In this document: positions 22,953 through 34,900 of the stretch, piece after piece
Layout: each line of letters opens with the position of its first letter
Position numbering within the stretch: position 1 is the first letter of the stretch
From: Macrocystis pyrifera
Taxonomy: Eukaryota; Sar; Phaeophyceae; Laminariales; Laminariaceae
Reading direction: 5' to 3'
Assembly: GCA_031763025.1 (NCBI GenBank)
Contig: JASSKH010000014.1
Coordinates: 9,786,563 to 9,850,562 of the forward strand
Length of the DNA: 64,000 bases
Position numbers and translations under genes: made by a program
The notes under the pieces: model-generated
Told to the model about the DNA's origin: nothing
What the model saw: the letters and a program-made list of their open reading frames with translations, nothing else
The model's database searches: none

Positions 22953-25900
22953 GTGAGTTTTTCTTTTTCTTGTTTTCTGGGGTGGTGGTGGTGGTGGCGG
23001 GGAGAGTGTTGATTCTGGTGTGGGTGCTGGTACTGTTGTTTGTTATTGTTGGTTCCGTTGTTGTTGCCGATGTTGTGGTTGATATTTTTGTTTCCTGCTG
23101 TTTTGCTCCCCCTATCTATCCTCACACCGTTTTTTTTTTTTTTTTTTTTTTTTTTTTTCTTCGTCAGGCACCAGCGCTCATATTCCGGTCGGGGACTGTG
23201 AACGAGGGGGATGTGCTCTCGCTGCACGGGCGACGGCGCTCTCGCCAGCCGCAAGGAGAATCTCCCGCTAACCCCGACTCCACCCGGCGAAGTACGACGT
23301 CGGCGGGGCCTTCCGCTAACTCTGGATTCACCGCGCGCGACGCTAGCGGGAGCAACGGCTGCGGCGGCGGCGGCGGTGGAGAACCGGGAAGGGTGTTCGC
23401 TGACTCTCGAATACACCAGCCTAGACCGATTAGAAGCGGCAGTACTCACGCAGAGATCGACGATGTTCTCGATGAGGACGGCGACCCGTCGTTGGCCATG
23501 GAAGAGGGTGATTGGCTTACGAGGGGTGGTGGTGGTGGTTGGGAAGGTGGCGGGAGCGGTACTGGTGCGGGCTGTGGCGGTGGCGGTGCCGGCCAGCCGC
23601 TGCTGTTGTCGCTGGCGGACCTGACGACTGCCGGGCTGCAGAAACTGCTCCAGGCGGAGGGGGGATCGAAGATGTTCTTCGACCCAGACGCGCAGCGGTG
23701 GGTGGGGGAGGAGGTGGACCTCTCGGGCTTCGAGGAGTCCCTCCCGGGGGGCGGCAGGGGCTCCTCTATCAGCTCTGCCGCGGTTGCGCTCTCTCCGCGG
23801 TTCTCGCTCTCTACCTCGCCGAAGATGGTGGGATCAGCGTCGCCAATGCTCGCGCGAGATGTCGGGGGACGGCGGCTCCCGGCTAGCGCCCACCGCCGCT
23901 GGAGCAGCGTGGGCGGCATCCAGGTAGCGGAGTGGGAGCGGTGGGGACAGCTTGCCGGTGGGCGAGGCGCGCCGGGACTGGACGTTTCTAGAACCGATGG
24001 GAGGTCCCACCGGAGGCGGCGTTCCGCATCGGGGTTGGGGAAAGAGCTGCGAGAGAGTTATAGCGGTGGCGGTGGGGATGGCGGTAGTGGTGGGGGTGGC
24101 GTTGGCGGTAGCGGTGGGGGTGGGGGTGGGGGTGGGGGTGGCCGGGGCGGAGTGTCGGTGTCGACTCCGGCTCGCGGCGCCAAGCGGGGAGGCGGGGGGA
24201 GCGGAAAGTCGCGATCGAGTCCCGTCTCCCGTGGGTCGTCGGCGGCGAGCTCCAACCTCCGCTCTGACTCCGATACGGGCTCGGTGATCAGGCTCTGGGA
24301 GGACAATCGCGAGGGCGACAAGGGGCAGCTGGAGCAGCCTCAGCAGCAGCGGCAGCAGCGACAGCATCAGTCCTCTGACCGCGACCACGGCAACGATGAC
24401 GGCGGCGCACGAACGCCGCGCTCTGTCCTCCGGCGGACGGACTCGCTCGGCCGGCGACGGAGAAGCTCGTGCGGATCAGGCGGATCAGGCGGCGGCGGTA
24501 GCGGTAACGGTAGCGGGAATGGTGCGTCCCCCCTCGGGACCGGTAAGACGTCGGCCTCGGGAGGGGGAGGGGAGAGGGTTAGTGTGGGCATCGGGGGGGA
24601 GCATCGGTTGACGCGGTCGCGGTTGGCCCAGGTGTTCGAAGGGACGACCCTGGCGTCCACGGACTGTTTGGTGGAGGAGGCGTCGCCGGAGACGCCGCGC
24701 GAGTTGAAGGCGCGGGTTCTGAAGGACAGGGGTCACCTGCAGAGCTTGCCGTCGGCGCCGCTGAGCACAAGCTCGTCACCGCCTCTCGGGCGCGAGAGCG
24801 GGCAGGCGTCTGAGTCGGAGATGGGGGCGAGCGAGATGAGCGACTGGGACCAGGTCAGGCGCTGATGTGTTGTTGTGCTGCCCTGTTCTTGTGCTGTCCT
24901 GTTTTTGTGTCGTCCTCCCCTGTGCTGTCTTGTCCTGTCCTGTAATTTTGCGAGGATATTATACACGCTCTTGCTACATGCTTGGGTTGTTTCACGTCTT
25001 TTAACGGCACATTTGAGCGATAAAATTGTTGGTGCCAAGCCAACCATATTTAATTGCCCGCACCTTTTGAAATTTTGCACTGGCACTCCTCTTCGCTCCT
25101 GTATGCTTCGCTTTTCTTCGTTCGTCGCCTCTCGCACTTGTCAACGAAACTAAAAAAAAAAAACAACCTACGTTTTATTTTTTATTTCATGATGATTCAC
25201 TGAAAATAATGGAAAAAAAAGGACGTCGTCTTTGAAGGCCTCTCGGACGACCAGCCCTTCCGCTTCTCCCTCGAGCAACCGACCAAGTTCGGGTACAGCC
25301 CGGCGGGGTATGTCCCCATACGCGGCAGCGGCGGCAGCAGCGGCAGCGCCAGCGGTCCCGTCGGTGTCGGTGGTGTTGGAAGCGGCGGAACCGCTGGCGG
25401 CGACTACCCGCTCCCGAGCCACTACAGCAATTGGCTGCCCCCTTCTGCTCCCGAGCTGTTTCGTAACAGCACGGCGCCGGCGACCACGGCTACCCAGGCG
25501 TCCCTAGGGCAAGGGGAGGCTGCTGCGTTTATGAAGTGGCCGCTGAAGACGTCGGCGGACGGTGGTGGCGCCGGGGGCGCGTGGGGCCGCAACAAGGGTG
25601 CGGGGAGCATGCGCACTCACCAGCGCCGCGGGACGTACACGGACCACCGCTGCGACTCCTTGGGGTCCGCGGCGGAGTGGGACAAAACTCTGGAAGGCGA
25701 GTGGGGCAAGGGGGACGAGGCCGAAATAGTTGGGGCGGGGGGCTGGGAGAGGAGGGAGAAGGGGGGTGGGGGGTTGGTAGGAGGGTGGTTGGAGGGGGGA
25801 GACGAAATAGGGCGAGACGCGCAATTTTGATCGCTTAGGTATTGGTGCGAGCAGGGCCGGCGGGTGTGTTTGTTGCTGCCGATTTTTCTGCGTTTCATCG

Positions 25901-28900
25901 AGTGGAGGGCTCTGCCACTGAGTTAGCTGCTAGCGCTCGTGCGAAGGCTGAAGTTAAGGCTTAGGTGCCGCTTTGACTCCCGCTGCCCTGTTGCTAGCAA
26001 TATGTGTGTGCGTCTTCGTAGTTTGTTCTCTTTTCTTTCTAAGCTTTGTTCCGGTTTTGGTTTACCGGGACACGTCCGGTCTCTCTTTCGCTCGGTCTGG
26101 GTCCGCTGACCCGAGCGCTGCTGGCTCCGTTCGGACATTTAAGTCTGCGTCGGGCAGGCTCCATGTGAGAACCCCCGGTACTTGACGCCCACCCCTACAT
26201 CTCCCCTCCCCTCTCTCCCCTTCCCTTCCTACCCCCCCCTCTCCTCTCTTGTATCGGCCAGGCGAGCTGGACATTTCCCTAGCGCATAGGCCGCGCACCC
26301 CGTTGGCATCGACCGCATCAGCGGCGTCAGGGTTGATAGCGAATCCCGCCAAGCCCCGAATTCCCACGTATGCCTCGCCTCCCTTACCTCCAGCGCCGTT
26401 GTCGTCGCGGCTGGGTGACGGCAAGAAGGTTTCTCCGCCGGACTCTAGGCGGGGCAGCGGTGGCGACGACGACGGTGGTGGTGGTGGCGGCGGCGGTGGC
26501 GGCGGCGGAGGCGGTAGCAGCGGTGGTGGTAGCGGTGGCGGCGCTCTCGGCAATAGCGGTAGTGGGCGCCAGGGTAAGGCTGGAGTTGACGGTGGCAGCC
26601 AGGAGGAGTCGCCCCGGTCTGCGGTGGGGGTTGCGTGGGAGGCTTTTAAGGCTCATGGTGGGGGGCACTCCCTGAGGGCTACGGTGAAGGCCGCGGCAAC
26701 GGCCACGAGCCTTGCGGTGGAGCACCTGCGCAAGCGGAACCGGGAGAGGCTGCTGATGGAGAAGGGGGGGGGCGCGGGCAGGAGGCTGTCGGGCCCCGTG
26801 CAGATCACGCTTGAGGACCTCCAGGTGCGGTGTGGGAAGGGGTTGGGTTTCTGGGGTAGGTTCGTTGGTGGATTGGTAGAGATGGGGCTGGGGGGGGGGG
26901 GGGGGGGCGGGGGGGGGGGTGTACTCGATAAGAGAGATGTACTCGATCTCATGCATGGCCGTAGTCGTATGACCATAGACCCTCGCATCCCTACAATGCC
27001 GGGACGGAGCATGTCGGGTTTTCACCGACCAGGCAGACATTGCTTGCACCAAGCGTGAAGCGCCGTGAGGTGTTGGGCGAGTCGCATGAAGGGTGAGCTG
27101 CATCCTACTAAGAACCGCTTGTGAGGCGGACTTTCTTGCATATGGATGACAGCTTCAATGAGTTAGTTTAATTTCCGGTGTGGCCGCTTCCAGAGACAGC
27201 ATTGGGAGTACTATGTAACTGCCTCTTGTGTGCCTTACCTTGAACACTACGTGATACGATCAATTCCCTTGTGCAGAGTAAAGGTTCTTTACTTCGCACA
27301 AATGATCTCACTCGACAACCAGCTGTGGGCGACCGCCAAAAAAAAAAAAAAAAAAAAAAAAAAACGGTACCCTGGATGTCTAGCTCACGTAGTGAGCGGC
27401 ATGTTTTACGGTGTGGTTGCCAACCGACGCCAACCCAACCCATATAGGGGGGGGGGGGGGGGGTCATCGTGAGAAGAGTGGGCGACGTTTCTTTTTCGTT
27501 TGGCAGTGTTCTTCCTGATGTACCAGGCTGCCGCCTACCGCCCGCCGCTGCTGCCATCACCCACAGTCTCTGTAACCCTCCCGTCGACCCACCATGCTTC
27601 TTCCCCTTTGCCCTCCTCGCCGATGCTCGTTTTTTCTCTGATTTTTTCTGTTGACATGCGCAGGCGTCCCCTCCGGCGGACAGACTTTCTCTTGGCGAAG
27701 GCGTCGAGGGGGGGGGGGTTGCAAAGACTCCGTCCCCGGGTGCGGAAGCGTCGGCGGCAGGGGCTCACTTCAACCGAGAGAAGATGTGCTGGGAGGTGAG
27801 GGAGGAGGAAAGGGAGAGGCGAAATAGGAGAATAGGGGAATTTTGGTTGGATGCGCGAAGCGTGGGTGGTCAGGCGCACGCCCCAGTGGAGGGGTGTATA
27901 GCCCCTGGCCTAGTTCTACAAGATGGTTGAGATGTGCTCGTATTGCTGTACCTGGTGCACGACTTTTAACTGCAACCCTAACCTTGACCCTGTTTAGTGC
28001 TATTAATACACTGAACAGTACATTAACTAAACTTTAACTCTACGGTGGTTGCGAGTAAGTTGTGACCGAAACGGGAATGCGCTCCTAAAGGAGTTTCTTA
28101 ATTATCCCCGACCGCCTGGGAACTTTCTCGGACTTGAGATGTGATGGAAGAGCTGCTGTAGTGCGTACTATTACCAGGTAATATTTTTTTTCGAAGCTGG
28201 GCCGAATGGTAAAACACTATTACGGGGGACCATAGTAAATGGGACCAAATTTTGTTAATAAAAACAGTGAAATATATAGGTTTTTGTGTATACCGTAGGT
28301 GCTATTTAATATGGTCCTCCGTAATACTACTGGGCTCACTCAAGTGTGCGGATTCGAGAGTTCGTGCGGCGAGCATGCTCAAGCGCGCTTTGAGTTTGTT
28401 GGGGTTGTGCGTCGAGTTTTTTTTTTTTCAAGTGTGCATAGAGTTTATTTATGCGAGCGTTGGTTTTGTTGGAGGCGTGGAGTCAAGCTTGCTCTATTAA
28501 TAGCGTGCTGCGTCGTCTTTTTGTGTGGGTGTTGTCGAGTTTTCTCATGCGCGCGTCGCTCTTGCCCAAGCGGGCGTGCTCTGACGTGCTTGCTATCAGC
28601 TTGCGTCAGGACTAGGCGTTGTATATACGTACGTGGTACCCGGTATGATTTATGGGCGTCGGTGTCCTCCCATACCATTCCATTCCATACCGTACCATAC
28701 CGTACCATACCATATCACATCATACCATACCACACCGTACCATACCATACCATACCGTACCGTACCGTACCATACCATCGCGTAACATTCCATACCATAC
28801 CATACCGTCTCGTATCATCCGATCTTACCCCTCTGCACCCCACATGTCTCATCCCATCCCACCCTCTGCACCCCACATGTCTCATCCCATCCCACCAGGG

Positions 28901-31900
28901 TTTCGAAGAGCCAGACCTTACGGGGTTCGCCTCAAGCGACAACGACAGCGACAGCGAGACCGAACCGCTATCCCTGGCACGCTTCTCTTCCGCACCGACA
29001 CAGTCCTTGTCATCCTTGCCGCGATCCCCTGAGCGCGGCAACGGCGTCAACGGCAGCGGCGGCGACGGTGTCGGCTTCAACGGTGAAATAGGTGGCAGCA
29101 GCGGCGGCTGCAGCAGCGCGATAAGTCCGTCGCGATTACCACCGCTCAAGACGAAAGATGTAACTATAATATCGGAAGGAGGCGTGGCGGGGGCGGGGGG
29201 CGGGGTAGGGGCGGGCGTTGTCGCGAGCGGAGGGGGAGGAGGAGGAGGAGGAGGAGGAGGAGGAGGAAGAGCGTGTCTGCTGACGAGTGGGAGGGTGTGC
29301 TACCTGTAAACCGCAGCGGGGTTGGCAATACTTTCGAAGGCGTCCTCGAACAGTTTAGGCGGGTTAGCGGCACTGGTGGCGGGGGCGCCGGCGGCAACGG
29401 GAGTGGTGTCGGCGGTGATAGTGGGAACCTAAACGAGGACGGTCGAGGGTCCGACTGTCGGGGTCAGGGCGGGATCGAGTTTGTGGGAGATTCGGGGCGG
29501 AAGCTAGATGTGGTGATGTCCGGGTGGGAATCGGATTCCTCGGCAGAGGCCGCGCTGGCCGTCGGAGGTCCCTCGCCTCGCGGGGGGGGTGGCGGCGGCA
29601 GTTTGAACGTGGGTACTCTTGACGCTGTTGGCGAGAGCGTGGTCGCCCTGGGGAGCGATGTGTTTGGAGCACCGGTGGAGGGGCGAGTTGGGGTGGGGGA
29701 CGAAGGTCCTCTGCCAGAGATGAAGGTAGACGCGTACTTTAGACATGGCGGCGGCGGGGTGGTCGGGGGCGGTTGTAGAGGGGGTGGGGAGGGGGACGGC
29801 AGGGTCGCTGATGGAGGCGATGGGGGTGAGGATAAGGGGAGCGGTGAGAGGGGGGGGGGGAGGGGGAGCGGGGGGGCGAGAGGGAGCGGGGGGACGAGAG
29901 GACGAGCACCGCTGGTGCTGGTGCCGGTGTCGGTGGCCTGGCCTTGAACAGCCTCGCGGACAGCAGCACCAACAGTGACATCAGCGACTGGGACCGGGGG
30001 TTGGGCAGCCCTCCCCCCGCCTCCGGCGGCGGCGGGGGTGGCGGCGACGGCAGCGGAGGGTTAGGGTTCGACCTGGAGGATGGAGCCGACGCCCTGGTAG
30101 CGGCGGCCGCCGCGGCGGCGGCGACGGCGCAGATACCCCTCGTCTGCCGCGTCTCGTCGTCCCTCCTCACGGGCGGGTCGAAAACCCTTGGCAACGTCGA
30201 CGAAGACGACATGATGTTCTGCTTGAAGCCGGGGGCGGCTGGGAGGGCTGCCGGCGGGAGCGGTAGTGGAGTGGCTTGGCCAGCTGCCTCCAACGGCAAG
30301 GCGGGCGGTGGTGGTGGTAGCGGCGGCGGCGGCGGTGGAAGGGCGGGGCATGGGGGTTCTTCCTCCGGCCCTGTCCTGTTCACCCCGGCAACCCTGACAG
30401 AGGAGGCGGTGGCGAGCATGACCTGGGCGGCGGCCCCGAGTGGGGCTGCTGCCGCCCCCCCGGCAGCGATGTACTCATCCGCTGCGGTGACCTCTTGCTC
30501 GAACCCGTCAACGACGACACCGGAGACGACACCGTCCCGCCCACTTAGCCACGGCCAGTCAGCCAATGGTTTTGGCGCAAGCGGCGCCGGATGCGTTTTC
30601 GCCCCCCCCGGGGCGGCGGGGGCAGGCGGGTCGGGTGGAGGTCCGATTAGGCCGCATTCTTTTTCAGCGGTGTCGGCGATGACCGCCGCGGCTGTGGGGG
30701 AAGGAGCACCCGTAGCGGTGACTGCGGACACGGCGACGGCGGCGGCGGCGGTGGCGGCGGTGGTAGCGGCGGCCGCGGCAGCAGCAGGGAGGGAAGGGGC
30801 AGGGACAGGGGCTGGGCGGGGCTCAGGGAAGGTGGAGGCCTTAGCGCTCGGTAAGTCGGGGAGGATGGTTCAAGAAGGGTATGCCGTGGTGGAGAATTCA
30901 CAGTTGGTGTCGCCGGCGGCGGCGGCTGTGGTGGTGGCTGTGGGAGGGGCGGGGGATTCCGGATGGGGGCGCGGGGGAGGGTCCTCGACAGGGAGCAGGG
31001 TCCAGACGATGGTTGCTCGGAGTATTTACAGGGGGCCGATGGGCGAGGTGAGTTTCTCGTCTCTGTGTCTTGTTTTGTTCGTCTGGTTTGGTGTTGTCTT
31101 TTTGTTGTTTGTTTCGTGGTTTCGTGTACTGTGCGTTTAGTCCCGTGGGATTGCAGGAAATTGTCGCCTTTGGCCCGTGTGGTGTGGCTTTCTTTTTGTG
31201 AAGTTGTGGTTGCTGCATGTGTTTTTGGTGGTGTTGTTGCCTTTTGTGTTGCTTTCGTCGTTTTATGTCGTCGCCGCTGGGTGTCTTAGGTGTATACCTG
31301 CGCGTGTCGTTTTTCCTTTGCCGGTTTTTTGCTGCTGTCGTTGTGAACATGGTTGACTTTCTTGAGTTGTCGTTTGTCGAGTTGGTTGTTTTTTTTCGCT
31401 GTCGGTATTGTCGTTGACATAGCGGGTGGTCGTTGTGGTCATTTATTGGCATTATTTTAATACGACCAAAACCGCTGCGAAATCAGACCGTTGACAACGG
31501 GAACGCGACATTTCCCTAAAAAGTTTGAATTCCACAAAGATAGTCGCCGGAGTATTCAGTGCCGCTCGCCATGAGAACGTTTTTTTTCACGTCGAAAGTT
31601 CCAAACTTCGGAAAATAAACCGAAATATAGAAAGTGAAAGAATTATTCACACTTAGAACCAAATCAACAACATCCAATCAATCTATAAATATTTGTGAAA
31701 TGCAAAGGTTTCAACATGTTGCAACATCATATCAATATCCCTTGTTCGGGTTATATAGTATCAGTGCGCAGAATGATTAGTTAAAATTGTCCTGTTGACC
31801 CGCATTAGTTAAAATTGCCCGGGCAGCATCCAGGGGAGCCGCTGGCCTATATCTTTGACAAGGAATCACATATAGAATACGCGCGTTCGGTTTATCACAA

Positions 31901-34900
31901 TAATTGTAAAATTAGGTAAAAATGGAATACAGACGAGGCGTATTACGCAGCTTGCAAAGTTAAGTATCAACTATTTAATCAGTCGAACTCACAGCTGACG
32001 TATTTCAAAATTTATAAAAAAAAAAAAAAAGTCCCGAGGGACGATGCGGAGCGATATCGCGGCTTTTCGAGAAAAACTCACCGAATTGTTTACTTCGAAG
32101 CGGCGAAATTCGGAGTCCTACAAAGGACAGACGTCGATCGACAAAACAAACGACTTCATCATGACCTCTGAACGGGGCGCCCTCGTTTCATAGGCGCTCC
32201 GACCCACCCTAAGATCACAGCGTTGCACGATGGCCGGTGGGTGTGGCCGGCGATGGTCATGCACATGATAAAAACACATTTGTCTGCTATTACTTGTGTG
32301 TCGAAAGCAGCCAACAAATTTCTCGATCCATCTCGGACGGCAGAGTAAATACATATTTTCAGTTTTTTGGGAAGAACGTAGGACGCCGCCGGTGGGCTCT
32401 CGCCCCCTAGACCTCGGATCCACCTGATATCTTCGAGGCCGTCATCTACATTCGTTGGCCTTGCCGGACACCAAGCGGGTTGGCCGCGGGTCGAGTCTTA
32501 CGTCGATATCGAAGGTCTTTCGTTGTCGCATGAGTTTTTTTTTTCCTTGTTTGTTTTGTTTTGTTTCGACAGCAGTATGTTGACACTTTTTTCAACGAGA
32601 ATGAAAGAAAGTGCGCCGCGTGCAGCGCATTGGGAAAAGCAAGATGTTTTCCCCCCGCTTTTCCCCATGTCGGCGGCACGAGAATAGCCTTCAGTTTTGG
32701 AGCGGCGTGTTTTCATTAGCGTCTGTTGGAGATCGAGGATTTCGTCCAATCCCATCTTGGCCGGTTGCCTGTAATTGATAACTTGGATCGATTTTTTCTC
32801 TCGAAAGCGCTCGACTGATAACGCATCGCAAAAATGTGCTCGCGTTCGGTCTCCTCTCTCCGGCTCTTTTGCGGTCGCCAGGCTTTTGCGCTGGATAGGG
32901 GAGAGTGGGACGGACGTGCCAGCATGTCGTACATGACCAAGGTACGTCGGAAACAGGGGTGCTATTAATAGCCGCGCGCGGAAATCAAGGGTCATGAGGG
33001 CTACGCGGGGAGGATTGCCTGTACCGTTAGCCGTCGGGATCTCCGTTTTTTTTCCTTTGCGCAGACGTGTGTTGTGGTACTCTTTTTTTTTTTTTTTTTT
33101 TTTTTTTTTGGTGTGCTCCATTTTTTTTTTTTTTTTTCCGTCTCGTGCTCCTTTGTTCCTCTCGTGTTTTCTTTTTTTCTCCTCTGTTTGTGGTGTGCTT
33201 TCGTCCTTTGCTTTTCTATATTTTGCTCCCGGTTGTTCTCTGTTTGTTTTTGTTTGTTTCTCTTCTGTCCTCGCTACTTCTTTTACTTCATTCAAGGCTT
33301 CCCTTCCTTTCTTTTTTTTTTTTTTTGCTGTCCAAGTTGTGAATGCCCACGTTCGGACTCGGCTTAATGCGTGTTTAGGTGCGCCTGCACCATGGCTGTC
33401 GGGTGTGCCATGCAATGCACACGACCCCAATCCTTTTTGAGCTGTATAATACCAATCCCATTTGAGCTTGACCAATCCCTTTCGGGCTGTACCAATTCCG
33501 TTTGAGCTGGACCAATCCGGTTTGAGCCGTATCACTCCCGCCTGAACCCTACCAAATCCCGTTTGATCTGTACCCACGGTTTGAGGATAAAAATAACTTG
33601 AGTTGCACATCGTATTGTTTTCGCAGCAGGAAGAGGGACGAAATCCCGTCCATCGGGTATCGTTCCAGCAGCCTCAGCAGCAGCAGCAGCAGAAAGCAGC
33701 AGCATGAATCGCAGCCATGGAACTACAACCCCCCCCCCCCCCCCCGCGTTATGGTCTTACGACTACGTTTATGCATGATAATGAGTACACCCCTCCCCCC
33801 TCCGCTCCCCTGCCTCCCCCATGCCCTTTCTTCCCCCATCCATATATTCCCTACCCTTTCTTTCACCCTCCCCTCCTCATCCCTCCCCCGCCACCTCCTC
33901 ACTGCACCCCCCCCCCCCCCCCCCCCCCCCCCACTACGCCGGATCAAGACTAGCAAAAAGTTTCTACGTACTATAATATTTGGAAACAATGGCGCCCGAT
34001 TGTTGTAGGTGTCTCTTTTTAGGAGTAGGAATGGCGCTCCGTCTCGAAAGGGCTGCGTGGTGAATGGCCAAATGACTTATAAGGCAAGCAACACATGAGT
34101 ACGCCGCCCCTCCCCCCCCCCCCCCCCCCCCCCTCCGAAACCCGACGTGCTCTGTCCCGGCATTGTAGGGAAACGAGGGTTTGTGGTCGAAGGACTACGG
34201 CCATGCATGGTATGAGTACCCCCCCCCCCCCCCCCCACATCATCTACCCCTTCCCCCTTCCTTACCCTCATCTCCGCTCATCCCCTTCATCCCCGCCCCT
34301 ACCTATGTTCGTAGTCGACGGAGGATGACACCGTGGACGACTGGGGGGCGGACTTCGTGGGCGGCATCGTCTTGACGCCTAGGACCAGCGGGCCCCGTTC
34401 GCTGTGGGACCACGGCCGAACAGCCCTGCAGGAGGAGAGCGAGGGGTCGGAAGGCTCGTCGTGCGAGGCCAAATTTAACGACTCGGTGAGCCTTAAGGCA
34501 GTTTCCTTGTGGGAACTAATACGGGGAACCGTAGTAAATAGGACCAAATTTTGTTGGTAAAAATAGGTAAATATATAGGTTTTTATGTAAACCATAGGTC
34601 CTATTAACTATGGAACACCCCCGTAATAGTGTCAAATTTTAGGTTTCTGTGCGTAACTGTGCAGCGGTATTACGTGGCGAAAGGGATATTATGACCCCCC
34701 CCCCCCCCCCCCCCCCCTCCGTATGCACGATACTAGGTGCGCTACGATTTTTTGTACGAAAACCAGCGCTCTGCCCCACTAATTCCAAGTGGTTCGTCCT
34801 CTATCGTCAACTAATTCGTGAACGCGGCAATTCTGGAATAGGGGTACTTGTAAAAGTTTTTTTTCTTTCTTTGTCTGCCGTTAGTGTGCGTGCGATTTCC

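Noticed and set aside
22463-23449. 328-codon minus-strand frame
   Set aside because: Shadow across gene A exons 1-2 and the T-rich intron between them; includes a Lys run from poly-T.
29739-30731. 330-codon Pro-rich minus-strand frame
   Set aside because: Complement of Gly/Ala-coding sequence in exon 6c. The plus strand ends in a strong donor and continues in phase.
32498-33610. 370-codon Lys-rich minus-strand frame
   Set aside because: It runs antisense through T-runs, a 22-bp minisatellite and repeat R2 in a gene A intron. Its Lys runs are the complement of poly-T.
33630-33750. Extra gene A exon after TTTTCGCAGCAG
   Set aside because: The acceptor is good, but the Gln frame stops at 33706 and the other frame has no donor in phase.
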